Source of the DNA: Bugula neritina
Taxonomy: Eukaryota > Bryozoa > Gymnolaemata > Cheilostomatida > Bugulidae
Length of the DNA stretch: 60,000 nucleotides
Direction: 5' to 3'
Assembly (NCBI GenBank): GCA_964035545.1
Contig: OZ037765.1
Location: 29,998,004-30,058,003 of the forward strand
The position numbers and the translations under genes were made by a program. A model generated the notes under the pieces. The model did no database searches, was not told where the DNA came from, and saw nothing but the letters and a program-made list of their open reading frames with translations. Positions 12,181 to 27,100 of this stretch are shown in pieces (position 1 is the first letter of the stretch; every line of letters starts with the position of its first letter).

Positions 12181-15100
12181 GTGGGCATAAAACTGGAAGT
12201 AATAAACATTATAGTTTATAACGCAATTCTAATATCATCACAGAGTGTGTTTCATAAGTTGGTTGAGTGTGGAATTGTTCTCATTAGCAGGTATTGGATA
12301 ATGGCGGGCACGTGCGTCTGCTCCCTAAATTGTCTACACCAAACACTCAGAATAACATGCTATCAGTATCTGATAACCTCTTCAGAAAATTTGACTCGCT
12401 GGACAAGCTTAATTTAAATTCAACAAGTTTGATTGTTTTAGGATTTTACCCACAATGCATTAGCTTTCTCTCATATACTGAGTTTGAATATATTATTATA
12501 AAGTACAAGCTGAAACAGTTTTGCAGCCTTTGAGTCTGTATTTTAGGCTTCTGTGTTTCGAAAATTCTGTGACAGAATTTATATTAGAATATATTGAGTT
12601 TATTTATTTGCATTTGTCTCCCTATATAATCTCCAGGCATCAAGCTCTGACTGCCCAGCTGCCAGCGTTAGTGATGTCATACCAGTTGCTCCACCAACAG
12701 GCACTCCGGACTCCACTACAGAACAGGCAGCTCCACACATGTCCTCTATGCCTGTCCCTCGGCCACCTGGATATCCATTTATGCCGCCACCACCCAGGGT
12801 GCCCATCGTTGATCCTGAGTTTCATAACCATCAGATGCAACAGGTAACCAGCTTGCTTTACAGACTAGTGCTGTTATCCGCTCAGGTATTGGTGCATGGA
12901 AGGTTTTCTTTTGTAACTGTAAGGGCTGATGGTATTGGTGTGAAAAACACAGCTGTTATAAGTCAAATTTCATGAAGTATGTTCAGAACTATAAAAGCAG
13001 AGGTTTTTTAAGACTGGGGAAGTCTGATTGACTAAACAGTTTGGAAATCATGTATTCAGTGCCAAACAAGCACATTTGTACAAAATCAGCAGTAGCTGTA
13101 ATTTTAACAAGTGTAGCACAAAATACTCCTTATTGAATACATAATTTTTCACAAGTAGCCTACTGAAACGCATATGTTTTTTAACACAATTCAATATCTG
13201 TGGAGATGTGTTAATGTGGACACACTTTGATACTATAAGCAGAGTTGTGAGTACTAGTGAGTCCTACTCTGTAGCCATGTGACTGTCACTGGATGATTGA
13301 GGTCTGCATGTATGTTTAGTGGTTAATTTGTGTGACTGGAGCACTTGAGGTTAACAATGCTCACTTTTTGTAGCGGTTGGTAACAATAGCCTAGCCTTGG
13401 TAGTTTCTTTTGGTTACTCTCCACCTTATCAACTCTTTGAAAGATAAGAGCCTCACTTGTAGCTGGCCTATAGCCTGTTTTACTTCATATTAGTTTCACC
13501 GGAACCTTCTACTCCCCCAATATTATTGGGTTGTATTGGACAGAGTTGAATGAAAAATATGCAGGAGAAAGCTTTTAAGTTTCAACTATCCAACTACTTA
13601 AACTATGTGCTCCTAGTTACTGTACTAGTTGCTAGTTACTATACTAGTTGCTAGTTACTCTACTAGTTGCTAGTTACTGTGTTAGTTGCTAGTTGCTTTA
13701 CTAGTTGCTGGTTACTATACTAGTTGCTAGTTGCTCTACTAGTTGCTGGTTACTATACTAGTTGCTAGTTACTGTGCTAGTTGTTGGTTTATCGCACCCC
13801 AGGCCATGTCAATCTAGGTTGTAAAGTGTCACACAGTTATGTAATTTAATGGCAAAATTATTTATCTAAATTCTAGACCTATAAAATGAACTAGCGCAAC
13901 AGTTCCTCACCTATTAAAGTACAAACTATGATATCTAATTTATATAGTTTAATTTATAAAGTTGAACAGATTAATTTATGATTATATTTGTTGGCTGAAC
14001 TAAAATATAGCCACACATCAATTTGATAAACTACTAGTTGAATTGAACTTCAACTTCTAAATTGGGATATTAGTCACGCCTGCGTATATGTTCATAGTAG
14101 AGGCCTATGCCCTGCACTAATTCACTCTCAGACTACCCCCATAATTCCTCTCAACATTTCACACTGGCACTGGAGGCACACTTGACCACTGAATATCCAG
14201 TATTGCAACGCAACACGAAATTCTATAATTCCTCTTTCAGTGATAGTTGCGGTTGCTTAACTATGACAAACCCCAAGCCTGATTTGTCATGCAATGTCAC
14301 TGGCTCTAGTCACGTATTATTTTACTATTACGTAACATTTGATAGGAAACCTTGAAGAATGCATTGGATACCTATGCTAGGGTGTGATGGCTCGCATACT
14401 TTATAGTGTTACATCAAAATGATCAGCAATATAAAATTTTAAATGTAGCTTTCTGAACTGTTTTGATAAATGAACTGTTGAATTAGTGTAGCTGGCCAAT
14501 GCTTGCTTGTGTAGAATATAGTGATTGTGGTAATAGTAGATAAAAGCTACAGATTGCCTTTGTCGTGACTCAATAGATATAGCTTGGGTACAGCTGTCTT
14601 TGTTCTTTGCTTTTCTCCATAGTTAACCTTTTAGATATCTGTTCATTGTCTTACAGATGTTTATGTTTAGTGTACTGATACTGGAAAATTGAGCTTTTGT
14701 AAAATTCAAATACTGATAATTACGTGGGTTACGTGTTGCTGGGCATTGGAACTTTTGCCTAAGGTCTAAACCTCAGTTATTTTCAAATTGATATAAATTG
14801 AAGTATTTTGTCAACTTTTGTGATGTACTGTTTATACTAACTCTCTTCTAAGCTCTAACCTAACCGTTCTAGAAATTCTGTGACATAAATATTAATTATA
14901 AATATTGATGCTTTCTGTCTTTAGCAGTAGGATATACTTATGTATTATTGTAATGTTGTGTTATCACTACCTTGTGTCTAACATTACTTGTTTTAATGGT
15001 ATGTTATGAGTTATCACTAAACCATTATTTAGTACCAAGTTGTATGTTAGCTTGACACCTGTTCAACCTACTTTCCACAAGTGTATGTCTCGTCTAGGTT

Positions 15101-18100
15101 AAGGGCCGCAGTTCAATAATGAATCTTGCATTAAATGCAAATTATTATTGATTGAACGCCTGCTATTGGTTGCAGAGTCAAGTATGAAAATTCTAAACAA
15201 AATTTGCATTATCAACATAAGATATGTCTAACGGCTTCCACCCTCTTTCACTGGATGCAAAATTTAAACTTGATCTTTAACAGCGCTAACATGATATTGG
15301 CTTCAGTTATAGGCTCCGTTTTCATTTTTGAGACTGTGATCTCTGTATATTGTAGAGAGGGGTCTTTCAACCCCCTTCCTATATTCCTACTTCTGTCCTC
15401 CAGTCTCCTATACATCGTGATACCGCAGTACATTCCAACTCTGACATCACTTCCTTCAACGCCATGCCAGCAAAGGGCTCTGGCAGACCGAGGGGGACTC
15501 AAAATGCACATTTGAATGTCCCTTGGGCCAACCCATCGTCCATGGCGTCAGGGTGGGCTAAAAGTAAACAGTCTGCAAGGACTAGTGTGGCTCCGTCTAA
15601 GCGAGACGACCTCTACTTGACCTTCAAAGACGACATGCAGAAGATGGAAGAACGAACGTATTTCAGAGCCAATGGGGTGAAGGTTTGCAAGGTAAGCCAA
15701 TGGGGTGAAGGGTTGCAAGGTAAGCCAATGGGGTGAAGGGTTGCAAGGTGAGTGAGTGCATGCTCCGTGGTTGTTGCTGAGCATTCTTGTGGCCGATTGC
15801 CGAGAGATTCTCTCTAATGAATGAAAATAATTACTCAAACCTATAGCGGCTCTTGAGCCATCAGCTGATCGAGTTGTTACGCCACACGTCACTCCCACCA
15901 CCGCTGGTCTCAAAATAGCTCTGTTTACTAACATGACCTGTTTAAAGTGCTCTGATGCTATTGGCTGATTGCTTACTATCGACTAGGACGTTACTCACGC
16001 TGCTCACTGCGCTAGTGGTCAATTTTTAGAAACATTTTATTGTTGCATTGTACTTGGCTTACGACCAAGGAGCGAGTATTCAGTGATGTGACGTCATGGC
16101 TAGTTGGCAATTAGCGGCTGTCAGTTCCAATCAGGAACAAGTCTGCGGACATTCCGGAATGTTCCGCCTAAAGAATTTTAAAGATCTATTTTGTTCCAAT
16201 ACCCATAGTGCATTGCTTTCTTAGTTCCTGAATATAAGAAGTACTTATACCTGAATTTTGCAACGAGTAAAATAATGACTAAAAGGTATCTAAAGTGCAA
16301 ATGGTAATATTTCCAATATGGCGGAGAAATGTTGCATTTTCAAGCTGGATTTATTTGCTCCATATTTCAGCTCATGTCCAAACTCCTTGCTCTGAATATT
16401 TCCGACGAAGAACTGAGGTCAAGTCAACCGCCTAAGCCAACAGAGGGAAGTTGGATGCATTTTATGCGAGATACCACTGATGCAGAGGTTCCTCCGAAGA
16501 CTATGGCGCCTCCTACCATCGAGATGGACACCTCCGAAGGTGTATCAGCTATGGCTAAAGAAAAGGTCATTGTACCTCAGGAGGTAATCCTTCACTGTGT
16601 AATAATTTAATAATGAAATTAATAGGTAATTTATAATGCTATTAAACTTGCATTCATTTCTTGCTGGAATAATCCAGGAAAGGAATTGCTTGGACAATAA
16701 TTTGAATTCCCAACCTACATGTTGACTACTTCTGTTTGTATGTAGGTAGTTTCTCACAGGATATCCGACCCTGAGGCATCTAATTCACAGGGGACCACCT
16801 CAGATGTAGAAGGTAAGAATCCATTTCTCTTGTATTTTTTTATTAATTCAAAGTAAAAATGACACAATGAGTTGTGAAAGTAGGTGCAGTAATGGAGAAA
16901 TTGGAAATAAGCCTGTGTTCTAGATTATAAATTTAGCAAAAGAAGTTATGTTCTCTCAAGAATTTTAGCCCGAGCTCCAAACCAAAATTTATAAAAATGA
17001 AAGTTTAAAAACTTAGGCTATCTCAACTCTCTACTTCTGCATTTAAAATTGAGTTGCAACAAGGATAAAAGAATTTTATAACAGTTACTTTTATAGATAT
17101 TTAACATTCGTTGATCTTGTTTGAAGCAGATATTGGACAGACGGTAGACAAGCAGACGGCAGATAGTGGTTTCTCATCGTCCAGCCCGGCGGATCAACCC
17201 AGTCCCTCCCCTAAAACTATGTTTGATGTGCCAGCCACTCAGGCTACTGTGTCAAGGTCATCCACCACTGAAGGCAGAGAATCTGTTGCCACTAAAACAG
17301 GAAATGATGTATCCACGGAATCTACAGAACCTAAGCAGATGCTAGTTTCTGGTTCTTCTTGCACTCAGCCTGCACCATCGACGCAAGGCCAAAGTCGGGA
17401 AGAGTGTGCTCTCGATCTCTCCGCCAATTCTACCTCATTTCCCCGGGATTCACCTGTCAGCCTTGCTTCCTTTTCACAATCCACTACCACGAAACCTCTA
17501 ACTCAATTTACCTCTCTGAGACAACCCCAGTTCGGTTCTAATCAGCAACACGACAGCGTTGTCTCGTCCGTAAACAATCTAATCAGCTCTTTAGCGGCTC
17601 AAGTTGTCGGCCATGACGCTTTGTCATCCAGCTTTGCTATGGACGCTGAATCTATCAAATCGGAAACTCCTCAGGAATTTGATTTGTCGTATCATCTTAA
17701 GCATAACAAAGTAGCAGAGCCTCCAAAGTGCGGGTGTATAAACAGACCATGTGAGTAAATAGCTACGTATAAAGTGTGTTGACTGTTGTGTCACTACATG
17801 CACAGAGTGTTGAATGTTGTATCACTACATGCACAGTGTGTTGAATGTTGTATCACTACATGCACAGAGTGTTGACTGTTGTGTTACTACATGCACAGTG
17901 TGTTGACTGTTGTGTCACTACATGCACAGAGTGTTGACTGTTGTGTCACTACATGCACAGAGTGTTGACTGTTGTGTCACTACATGCACAGAGTGTTGAC
18001 TGTTGTGTCACTACATGCACAGAGTGTTGACTGTTGTGTCACTACATGCACAGTGTGTTGACTGTTGTGTCACTACATGCACAGTGTAATGGCTGTTGTG

Positions 18101-21100
18101 TCACTACATGCACAGTGTGTTGACTGTTGTGTCACTACATGCACAGAGTGTTGACTGTTGTGTCACTACATGCACAGAGTGTTGACTGTTGTGTCACTAC
18201 ATGCACAGAGTGTTGACTGTTGTGTCACTACATGCACAGTGTAATGGCTCTAACTAATTAACATAGAGCCTGCTTTCTAAGTAATATTACTAATTACTTC
18301 TTTTCTGGCTCCATCAGTCTCATTAATATCAAGAAGTTGTGTAATCTTTTTATATGTCCAGTTGATGGGCTTTTTGATAGGGTCCTTAATAATGGTGAGG
18401 TTTTGTCCATTTGCCTTCATTTCTATGTTATTGAATAAGTATATAGCTTCATATGATCTCTCTTTATACTCATTGTGATAACAAATTTTCTAGACAACGA
18501 AGACATCGAGGGGCCATACTACATCCACCTTGGAGCAGGCAACACCATCCAGGCTATCAGAGAAACCATAGAGACCAGGTCTGTATACTATTCTCTCAAT
18601 TCTTTGAATTTAATTAAAAAACAATGTTTTTTGTTCAGTTTGTCTAAGTTTTTGATTCACTTTGTGAATGGTAAGGGGGGGGAAGGGGGTATTTGATATT
18701 AGTTTGCAGCTCTGTGTAGCACAGATACTTTGTTAATATCATGTAAAGTTCGGACAGACTAATTGGTCTTGTATAAGAAAGACAAACTGCCATATGGACC
18801 AATGCATGCATGACTTTTGCTGTCTTAATGTGTGAGAAAGATACAAAAATGATTTAATTGGCCACCGAGGATGTTAAATGGGTGAACTTTGACGAATCAG
18901 ATGTCTGTTTATATTTAGCCCACACCTAATTTATTTTTAATTACAAATTTCCATTGTTTTGCCAATATATGGCGAGATTTTGCTACCAATTCTAAGCAGT
19001 CTGTAGTCTTCTAGAATGTTCTTAGCTCAGCTATGCAAATATTCTACTCAAGTTGGTGGACATCAAACATAATTACCAACTTTCAATGCCTCAAGATTGG
19101 TGATAAATCAGATGCCAGTAGATTGGTTGCTATGGCAACATAGATTTTAATGTAGGTAAAGCATGGGTGATGGTTGATCACCAGATTGTATCAATCAGTT
19201 TCGAAATGTCCACTCGTTTTATCTGTGTAATGTAGCACGTATATACAACGACTGTGTAGCACTAGCAGTGTAGTAACGTGATATGCTCCATTGATACTAT
19301 AGTTAGTATTAGTAGTACTGATTTTGCGTACGTGACCTCTGCTGTTATATTATACAATAGAATATGCTGGCACAATGCTAATGGCTTGTTGAATGCTTCC
19401 TACTCGATATCAACTCTAGTCATCTGTGTGTTTACTTCAAGCATAGTTCTGGCTGTAGTATGGAAGAAGTGTTAACTTTCTACTCCGGTTGTTAAGTCTG
19501 TAATTGAGTGTAGGTTGGCAGAGTTTAACCTGGTGTTTGATATATTATGTTGCCACAATAGAAAGCAAGTCCTTAGCCCTCTTAGGGCAACCTTTCTACC
19601 AGGGGTTTTCACAGGGTTGGTGACTGTAAACCCACAGTAGTTTTACTGGATGTATATTGTAGAACTGGACTAATTGGAACTGCTGTTAGAATTGAAAAGG
19701 TCAGGTACACAAGTAAGGAAGGCAGGACATCGCAAGGCTGCCCAGCAGCTAAATGGGTATGTTGTTAGTATTGCTATTATTATATGTATATAAGCTGCAC
19801 ATGTGAAAATATCCATTACCAGTTTTACTATGAACTAACTCTAGGAAAACAATTCCAAAGCCTAAAATCAAGTTACAGTTATTCTAGTAAACTTGACGCT
19901 AGCAACACAGCCACTACAACTTACTATCTACGTATGTGTATGCTTAGTCAATGTTACTCTGTATATGTTTGTAACCGCATCACACCATCTCTACAGATAC
20001 TCAGAAGGTCTGGTTTAGAGGAAAAGGTTCTGGTAGTCACTAAGCACAGACCTGGTCACTACTGTCCTACGGCGTGGATCATAATAGCCATAGTTATGTG
20101 GGACGGGGTGCCAGGGAACGCCGCCAACCATATGTATGACTATCTCACTAGAGTTCTACCAGTCTATGGCTATGAGACTGAACGACGGTGTGGCACAAAT
20201 CAGCCGTAAGTTGTACTCTCCTATATCACGTGGTTATAGCGTTGCACCTGCTCGGTGTTTGTAAAGATGCAGTAGAAGTAGGTTCGCTCATACCACGAAC
20301 TGGGAAATTCCCACTCAGTTATGTTTGCGGTGCATTGTGGTTGGACTTTGCACTATGGGCAGTGTGCCAAAAGCGGTGTAATACCGTTAGGTGTTTCTCG
20401 AAGTCTCATCTGTAGGGGAAAGCTCTAGCTGAGGACTTCCGTTAGTTTTGAGATATAATAATGAACCGTTTGTCAGATATACATGGTAACGTGTTATAAA
20501 TAGTAACGGTGATGTCACGTTATAAATAATATATATAAGGAATGCAACTATTGGTTTAGGTGTCCGACGGTAGCAAAAGTACGCATCTCTAATTTATTTT
20601 TATAAATTGTACATGTTATAAAAAAGCAGTTTGAAATAACGCTTGTGTTGGCATATATTGTATATCTGGTGAACGTTTGGACAAGTTAAAAATATGCTGT
20701 GGAAATCTGTTAAATTTCCCGTTGGCTCATGCAGTTGAAAACGGAATAATTGGACTTGTTATTTTATCCAGCAAAAAGTACCATAATATGTTTGTTGGAT
20801 GCTGATGGCTTTAAGTAAAACTTGTAATTTATGTGCATAGTGCTGTGGAATTGCTAGGGTTTTATCCCATGTAGTTTTGAACTAGGAGGAAGATTTTATA
20901 TGCTGTTGGTTATTTGCTGTTGTTTATTTCCTACGGGATAATATTCAGTGTGCTAACATTGTGTGGGTGGGTTGTGTAAAGCTTAGAGTACTACGACTTC
21001 ATTGTGTAGGCAGGCATCGTGAAATGTACCGGACAATTTGGCATTCCTTTCGTGTGTAAAACCACAGTTGTGGTGAATAATTGTGTCTCGTGCAATGACC

Positions 21101-24100
21101 TATATATTCTGAATTGACCTAGATCTTTTGTATTCAGTGAGTGAGCGGCTCTCTCCATCAGCTGTGTCTGTTTTCAGTTCAAGTGCTGATTTCAGATTTC
21201 TAGTCTTTAGACATTTAGACTTATTAAACTAAATCATTAATTAACTAAAATCAAAATATTCTGATTATAATGTATTTGCAACTTCAAGTTTATGCATAAC
21301 CACATAATTGCCAGTTGTTTTTCCAACGAATGAAGTTAAACTAGCAAAAATATAACTTCATTTCTTTCGTTTCAAGTTTTCTAAAAAATGTTTTCATATT
21401 CGATTTCAATATCCTGTTTTCTTGCAGACGTGACTGCGCGTGTCAAGGTTGGGACACAAACAGGAAAGGAGCCTCTTTCTCATTTGGATGCTCGTGGAGT
21501 GTGTACTATAATGGCTGTAAGTTTGCCCGATCTCAATACCCGAGGAAGTTCAGACTGAGAGCCGAGTGTTTCGAAGGTTCGATAGAGAGCAAGTTCCAGG
21601 CGCTGGGCCAGTACTTGGCCCCGCTCTACAAACAACTGGCCCCGATGTCCTATGGCGCCCAGGTAGGTTCTTACTCGTGATCACATGACTGGTCACATGA
21701 CTGGTCACATGGCATTTGATGGCAATTATTTGGTTGTTGGTTGAGGATTTTAAGCAGGAACAGGATTTGTGGCTGTTATGTGTGTGTTTTGTGTTGTTAG
21801 CGGTGTTATGAGTACATCTGAACTATGAGTAGTTGAAGTTTTGCCAAATGCCTTTAGTTTGGAGTTGTGCCATAATTGGATATCCTGGTTTTGGCTGTTA
21901 TATATTTCTGCTCTGAAGCGAACTTGTTGCATTTACTTCTGGAATTCTTACAGCCAAAACTCTCCAAATTATTTCCTATATTATATGTTGACCAGTGACT
22001 AGCAGATTTGGTTTTAATTGCTGCACCAGCAATGCAAATGTGGTTTTACATGCAAAGCATGCAGAAATTTTAACCATATTAAATGGGTCTTGAAGAATAA
22101 TTATGCAGACTACAATTCAATAAACACATAACTTGTGGTTTGGAATGGAACCTGTTTATCTGGTCCTTCAGTCAAGGTCAGACGCAGATTATTTGTTGTC
22201 TGGAATTCAGCTCAGTCCACTACCTGTAGCCTACTCAGTTCGACATATTTGTTAGTCATAATCCTCATCATTCTGCAGAGAGTGGAATGGGTTGGTAGAC
22301 TGCCCCCCCTCATATTGTTAGCATAAGTCATCCACAACACATGGTCTACTTTAAGTTTTCTCACTAAACCAGGCCTCTTCTGGGATTCTTTCTTGTTCCA
22401 TGAGTCAAGAGATTTTGAGTTCAATTGGTTTATTTTATTCATTCAACTTTACTATAACATCACAGTTCATTATGTTTTGGTTTCCCTGCACATCACAGGT
22501 GAAGTACGAGGGTAGAGCAGGGGACTGCAGGATTGGCTTCAGAACTGGTCGGCCATTCTCTGGGTGTACAGCTACAGTGGACTTCTGCGCCCACCAGCAC
22601 CGAGACACTCATAATATGAATAACGGCTGCACTGTGGTGAGTCAACTGTAGTCTTTAGTATCAGTAATAGTTAGTAATAGTCTTTGAGTTGCTAATTTAA
22701 GGGTGATATTAGTAGTAGCAGCAGTAGTAATAGTTTTAATACTTGTTTTTACTATAGTATTAGTAGTATTATTAGTAGTAAGAATAGTAGTAATAGTAGT
22801 ACTAATAGTGGTAGTAGTAGTAGTAGTAGTAGTATTATTACACTGGTATTAGTAGAAGTAGTAGTAGTAACAGTAGTTAGTAGTAGCACCATATTTGTTG
22901 TAGTTGTTTGCTCCCTTGTAAAGTCTTTTGTTAATTTTAAGTTATATTCACTAATGTTTTATTGAAGTGTAGTTACACAAGGGGAAATATCAACTTTCAA
23001 AAAGTGATACTACTGAATATCCATTGTACTACTTTTCTCTTTTCTATTTCTGCTTGAATGACGTGAAGTATGCATACATCTAGCTATCAGTTCACGAGAT
23101 ACAATGCTCGTAGTCTGACCCTTAGATCATGATGATAACATTATGTATGTATGTAATGATATTCAGGCTCAGTCTGAGTCATATTCACTTTGACTTGAAA
23201 GAACTTCCTTATTCAAATAGCATAAATCTACATAACATGTAATCACGAATAGAGAAGGCGTGTCAGCTGATGCTGAATCTCTCACTGTGATTATTTTAGG
23301 TGGTGACGCTGACTAAGCACAGAGGGCAGAGTAAACCGGAAGATGAACAGCTCCACACACTTCCCTTGTACTGTCTGGATGATACAGACGAGAATGGATC
23401 TCATCTTGGCATACAGCAACGCATTGCTAATGGGGGAATTGAGGTGAGCTTAACATACCCATCAATAGAATTGTACTAATTTGGAAGAAACTTAGTCTAT
23501 ATTAATCAGAGTATTGTCTGCACTACTCCGGCGTGTGATGATAGCAGTCGATCAAGTTCTGCCTGTTTGCTTGCATCTGGGATTTTAGTAGTCAGGGAGT
23601 TGTCTTCCCTATATGTGTAATGTCAATTGATGTCTTCTTTATTGATTTTTGTAGGTGTTGGATGCCTTCTCCCAAGATCAAAGGCAGCGGTCAAAGCCGT
23701 ATAAGAAGCGTAAGAAAGGTACGGAGACCTACCAAAGCCCCAAGGTCAAGGAAGCGTTTATGGAATCAATCAAAAAGCTATCACGTGATAACAAGGAAAC
23801 CTCTACCCTCGCCACCTCTGTCCCTGCATTTAGCAATAAAGAGACGGCAAAACATGACTTGTTCAATACTCGGTTTTTTCAGCAAACAGGTCAACCTGGA
23901 TTCCTGCCAGGTGGGTCAGCCCAGGCCCCTGCTCCACAAGTGGGTCCACAAAATGGTGCTTCATTACAGAGCACTGGTCCACTTCACAACGGAATGTTTC
24001 AATGTGGACCAGCACCAACCGGAGTTCCCCAAAACATGCTACCTCAAACTGGGTCACAGCTTCATGCTGACCCAATCAATCGGGAAAGTGTCACTGCTGC

Positions 24101-27100
24101 CGGTGCTGCCTCAAACAGTGCTGTGACTGACCTAGGCCAGCAGCAGAGATTAGACCAGAAAATGTATCCAACTGCTGAGAACTGCAAAATGGAGAAGCGT
24201 GAGGTGGTGGAGAACCCAAATGGCGTCGCCTCATCTACTGGTGCTATTACTGTCGACGTAGATGAGAGCGATGACGTTCTGCAACCACCTAAACCTCAGC
24301 CACCTTCTCCTGAATACGATGACCTTGAAGGTCATAACATACACACAGATAATAGGCATCTGTTCAAGGTTTGTACTTGTCATCTCTTGATTTTGTACAA
24401 ATCCTGACATCAAGATTTATTATGTATTTATCGTCATTTGATTCTTTTTAAACTTATGTTGAGTAATTTCCTGGTTGTCTCAGGATCCGAATGTTGGTGG
24501 GGTTGCGTTGGCCCTCCAACATGGAGCCGTGCTGTTCGAAGTGGCTAAAAGAGAGCTTCACGCTACGACAGCCTTGAAATATCCCGATAGATATCAGCCA
24601 ACTCGAATTAGTCTTGTCTTTTATCAGGTAACTTTTCATTTCTACTGTAATGCTCAAATGACTTTAGAATTAGTTTGCCAATGACACATAATAGTTCTAC
24701 TCATGGATCTGTTTTTCTACTCTGTGTTAAAAATAGAGTGTTCAAAATATCAACTCTTTTTTTGTTGCCAGACTTGTCAATACCTAAAATTTTAAATTTG
24801 GCTATTAATTTTTATTAAAAGTGTGTTTTCAAGTTGCCTCCACATGTACATAATTACTTTGCACACTTATAATTATTACTTGAAGTTTATTTTAGATGCA
24901 TTAATGTTTATCCCAAGTTGAATAGCTTCAGAAATGTATTTGTATTTTCAATCAGCTCTCAACTGAGCTTTAACAAGTAGCAAGGTGTACTCTGTTTCAT
25001 TATTGTATTTCAAGTTGCGCAATAGTAGGTTTAGCTGTCAACAAATGCATAATATATACACATGGTGCACCTGCTCTATAATTTCCTGTATTATGTGTAG
25101 CACAAAAGACTCAATCAAGCTAAACATGGCCTTTATGAGTATAGGAAAGCAGAAGAAGATCGGCAAAAGGCAAGAGCAGCTGCCAAGGCAGCTGGGATAG
25201 AATATATACCAAAGGTCTGCATTTTATTGCTAGTCAGCTAGTCATGGGTCATAACTAGACTAGTCAGCTAGTCATGTGTTATAACTAGACTAATCAGTTA
25301 GATATGTGTCATAACTAGACTAGTCAGTTAGATATGTGTCATAACTATGTTAATCAATTAGGAATATGTCATATAATCTTATGTTTCTTTTGATTTTTAG
25401 GTAATTTTGTTTGACTTTTTCTGGAATTTTGGATATGATTTTGGTTCAAATTGCAATTTTCGATACATTTTTTGTTCTGTGAGTTTGACCTACCACAAGA
25501 CTGTGATCCAAACTTTCATCTGCAGATCTAATTTATTCAAGTATTTGGTAACATAATGTTACTAGGATAATTTATTTTATTCTCTTATTCTCTGTAAATA
25601 TAATTTCTGTCTTGTAGGGGTTGAAATATAAGCAGAAAAGAATCAAGGAGGCTGCACAGAGGAAGTCTAGGTTCTTGGGTCATGCAACTGCAATTTTGAC
25701 TCCCAAACCAAAGTTTCCTGGAGTTAGAAAGGTTAGAATTGTGTTGCAGTAGTTTTTCAGTGATACTGTCTATATGATTTTTCTTTATTATTACTAAGGT
25801 ACATTATTTTAGCAGAAATATTAGGATTTGTGCAAAGTTGCAGCTCAATCACTGTTTATAATGAATGACACACAATGACATACAATCCTACTTATAAACA
25901 CACCGCAGTTAACAACTATTTCCCTTTCCTAGTAACAGTGGCTGTGTTTGTAATGTTATTAATTTAATTATTTCATCTGTAGACAAATAGAAATAAGTTT
26001 TTGCTTGAAAAAGGAAACTGACTTTTTGTTACAGAAACCGGGAAGAAAACCAGGACGAAAGCAGAAGAAGAAGCTCGATCTGGCAGTGGTGCGCTACTTG
26101 TGGCCCCAAGCCGTCAATCACCCTAAAGTTTCAATGCGGCCCTTTTTTACTACTAGCTGGGTAAAACCCCGCTGTCTGATCACCGGACCGTATCAAAAGT
26201 GGATCTCTTTGCATGAAAGTCCTGTCAAAAACCCAATTGTCCTCGATCCTAAACTTCCGTCACTAGCTTCTTCTCTGCCGTCAACTTCTTCCACTCAAAC
26301 CACATCCACGATTACAACTTCCGCTGCCACCTCAGGCAACCTTTCATCCGCAGTTTCAACTGCTAAAATAAATAGTTCAACAGCAGGTAATATTGCAGCA
26401 GTTAACTCAGTGACTGTGACTTCTAAAACCAATGATTCAACCCCTGGCACCTCGGCAGCAAACAATCCAATGACTAGCATCTCTAAAACCAATAACTCAG
26501 CAACTAGCAAAGCTGCTGCCTCCCAGCTTACAGTCATCAGTTCTTCAAACAACTCGCTGCCTAGCAACAGTGCAGTAAGCAGTTCCGTGATCACTACTAC
26601 CTCTAGGACATGTGTAGAAGTTATCAACCCTGTGACTAGTGCACAGTCAGCACCAACTGCTACACACACCACAAGCTCAGACTTTGCAGTTGGTAATACG
26701 ACTGATCCACTGCCTTCCAAACAGTTGCCTGCTCATTCTAATCTGAAAGCCAGGCTTCCACCATACATTACAGAACCACCACATCTTAGTAAGTTCCTGC
26801 ATACAAACTCCTCTTCACTGCCAAACCAAGATGTCACTAATGGCCAGAGTAAATTACCAAACAGCGGAGTTGTTACAAAATCGAATAAACAGGAAACTGA
26901 GGCAGGCTTACAAGCGATAGACACTCATCTTAGTGAAAGGGAAGGTTCAAGTGCAGGCTTTGCACAAGGTCAAGGTCAAGTAAACTGTGTACCTAGTACA
27001 TCAGGAGCTGCGCTGCCAACTAGTATTGAGAGAACTGGAAGTCAGCAGAGTAAGGTAGAGTCAGTAGCGAGTATCAATAATTGGTTACTTCAGCCTCCAG

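Noticed and set aside
12181-12417. Read-through extension of the CXXC exon to a stop at 12417
   Set aside because: A good donor at 12181 and the phase-0 exon at 12291 continue the CXXC-flanking sequence; the extension is intron.
17775-18245. Regular direct repeats resembling a CRISPR array
   Set aside because: Units are contiguous with no unique spacers, and the DNA is eukaryotic; it is a minisatellite.
26005-26034. Extension of the TET last exon upstream to an ATG
   Set aside because: These bases are the intron's polypyrimidine region; the acceptor at 26034 fits the incoming phase.
26295-26720. 141-residue antisense frame in the TET last exon
   Set aside because: Shadow of a Ser/Thr-rich coding sequence; no splice or domain support.
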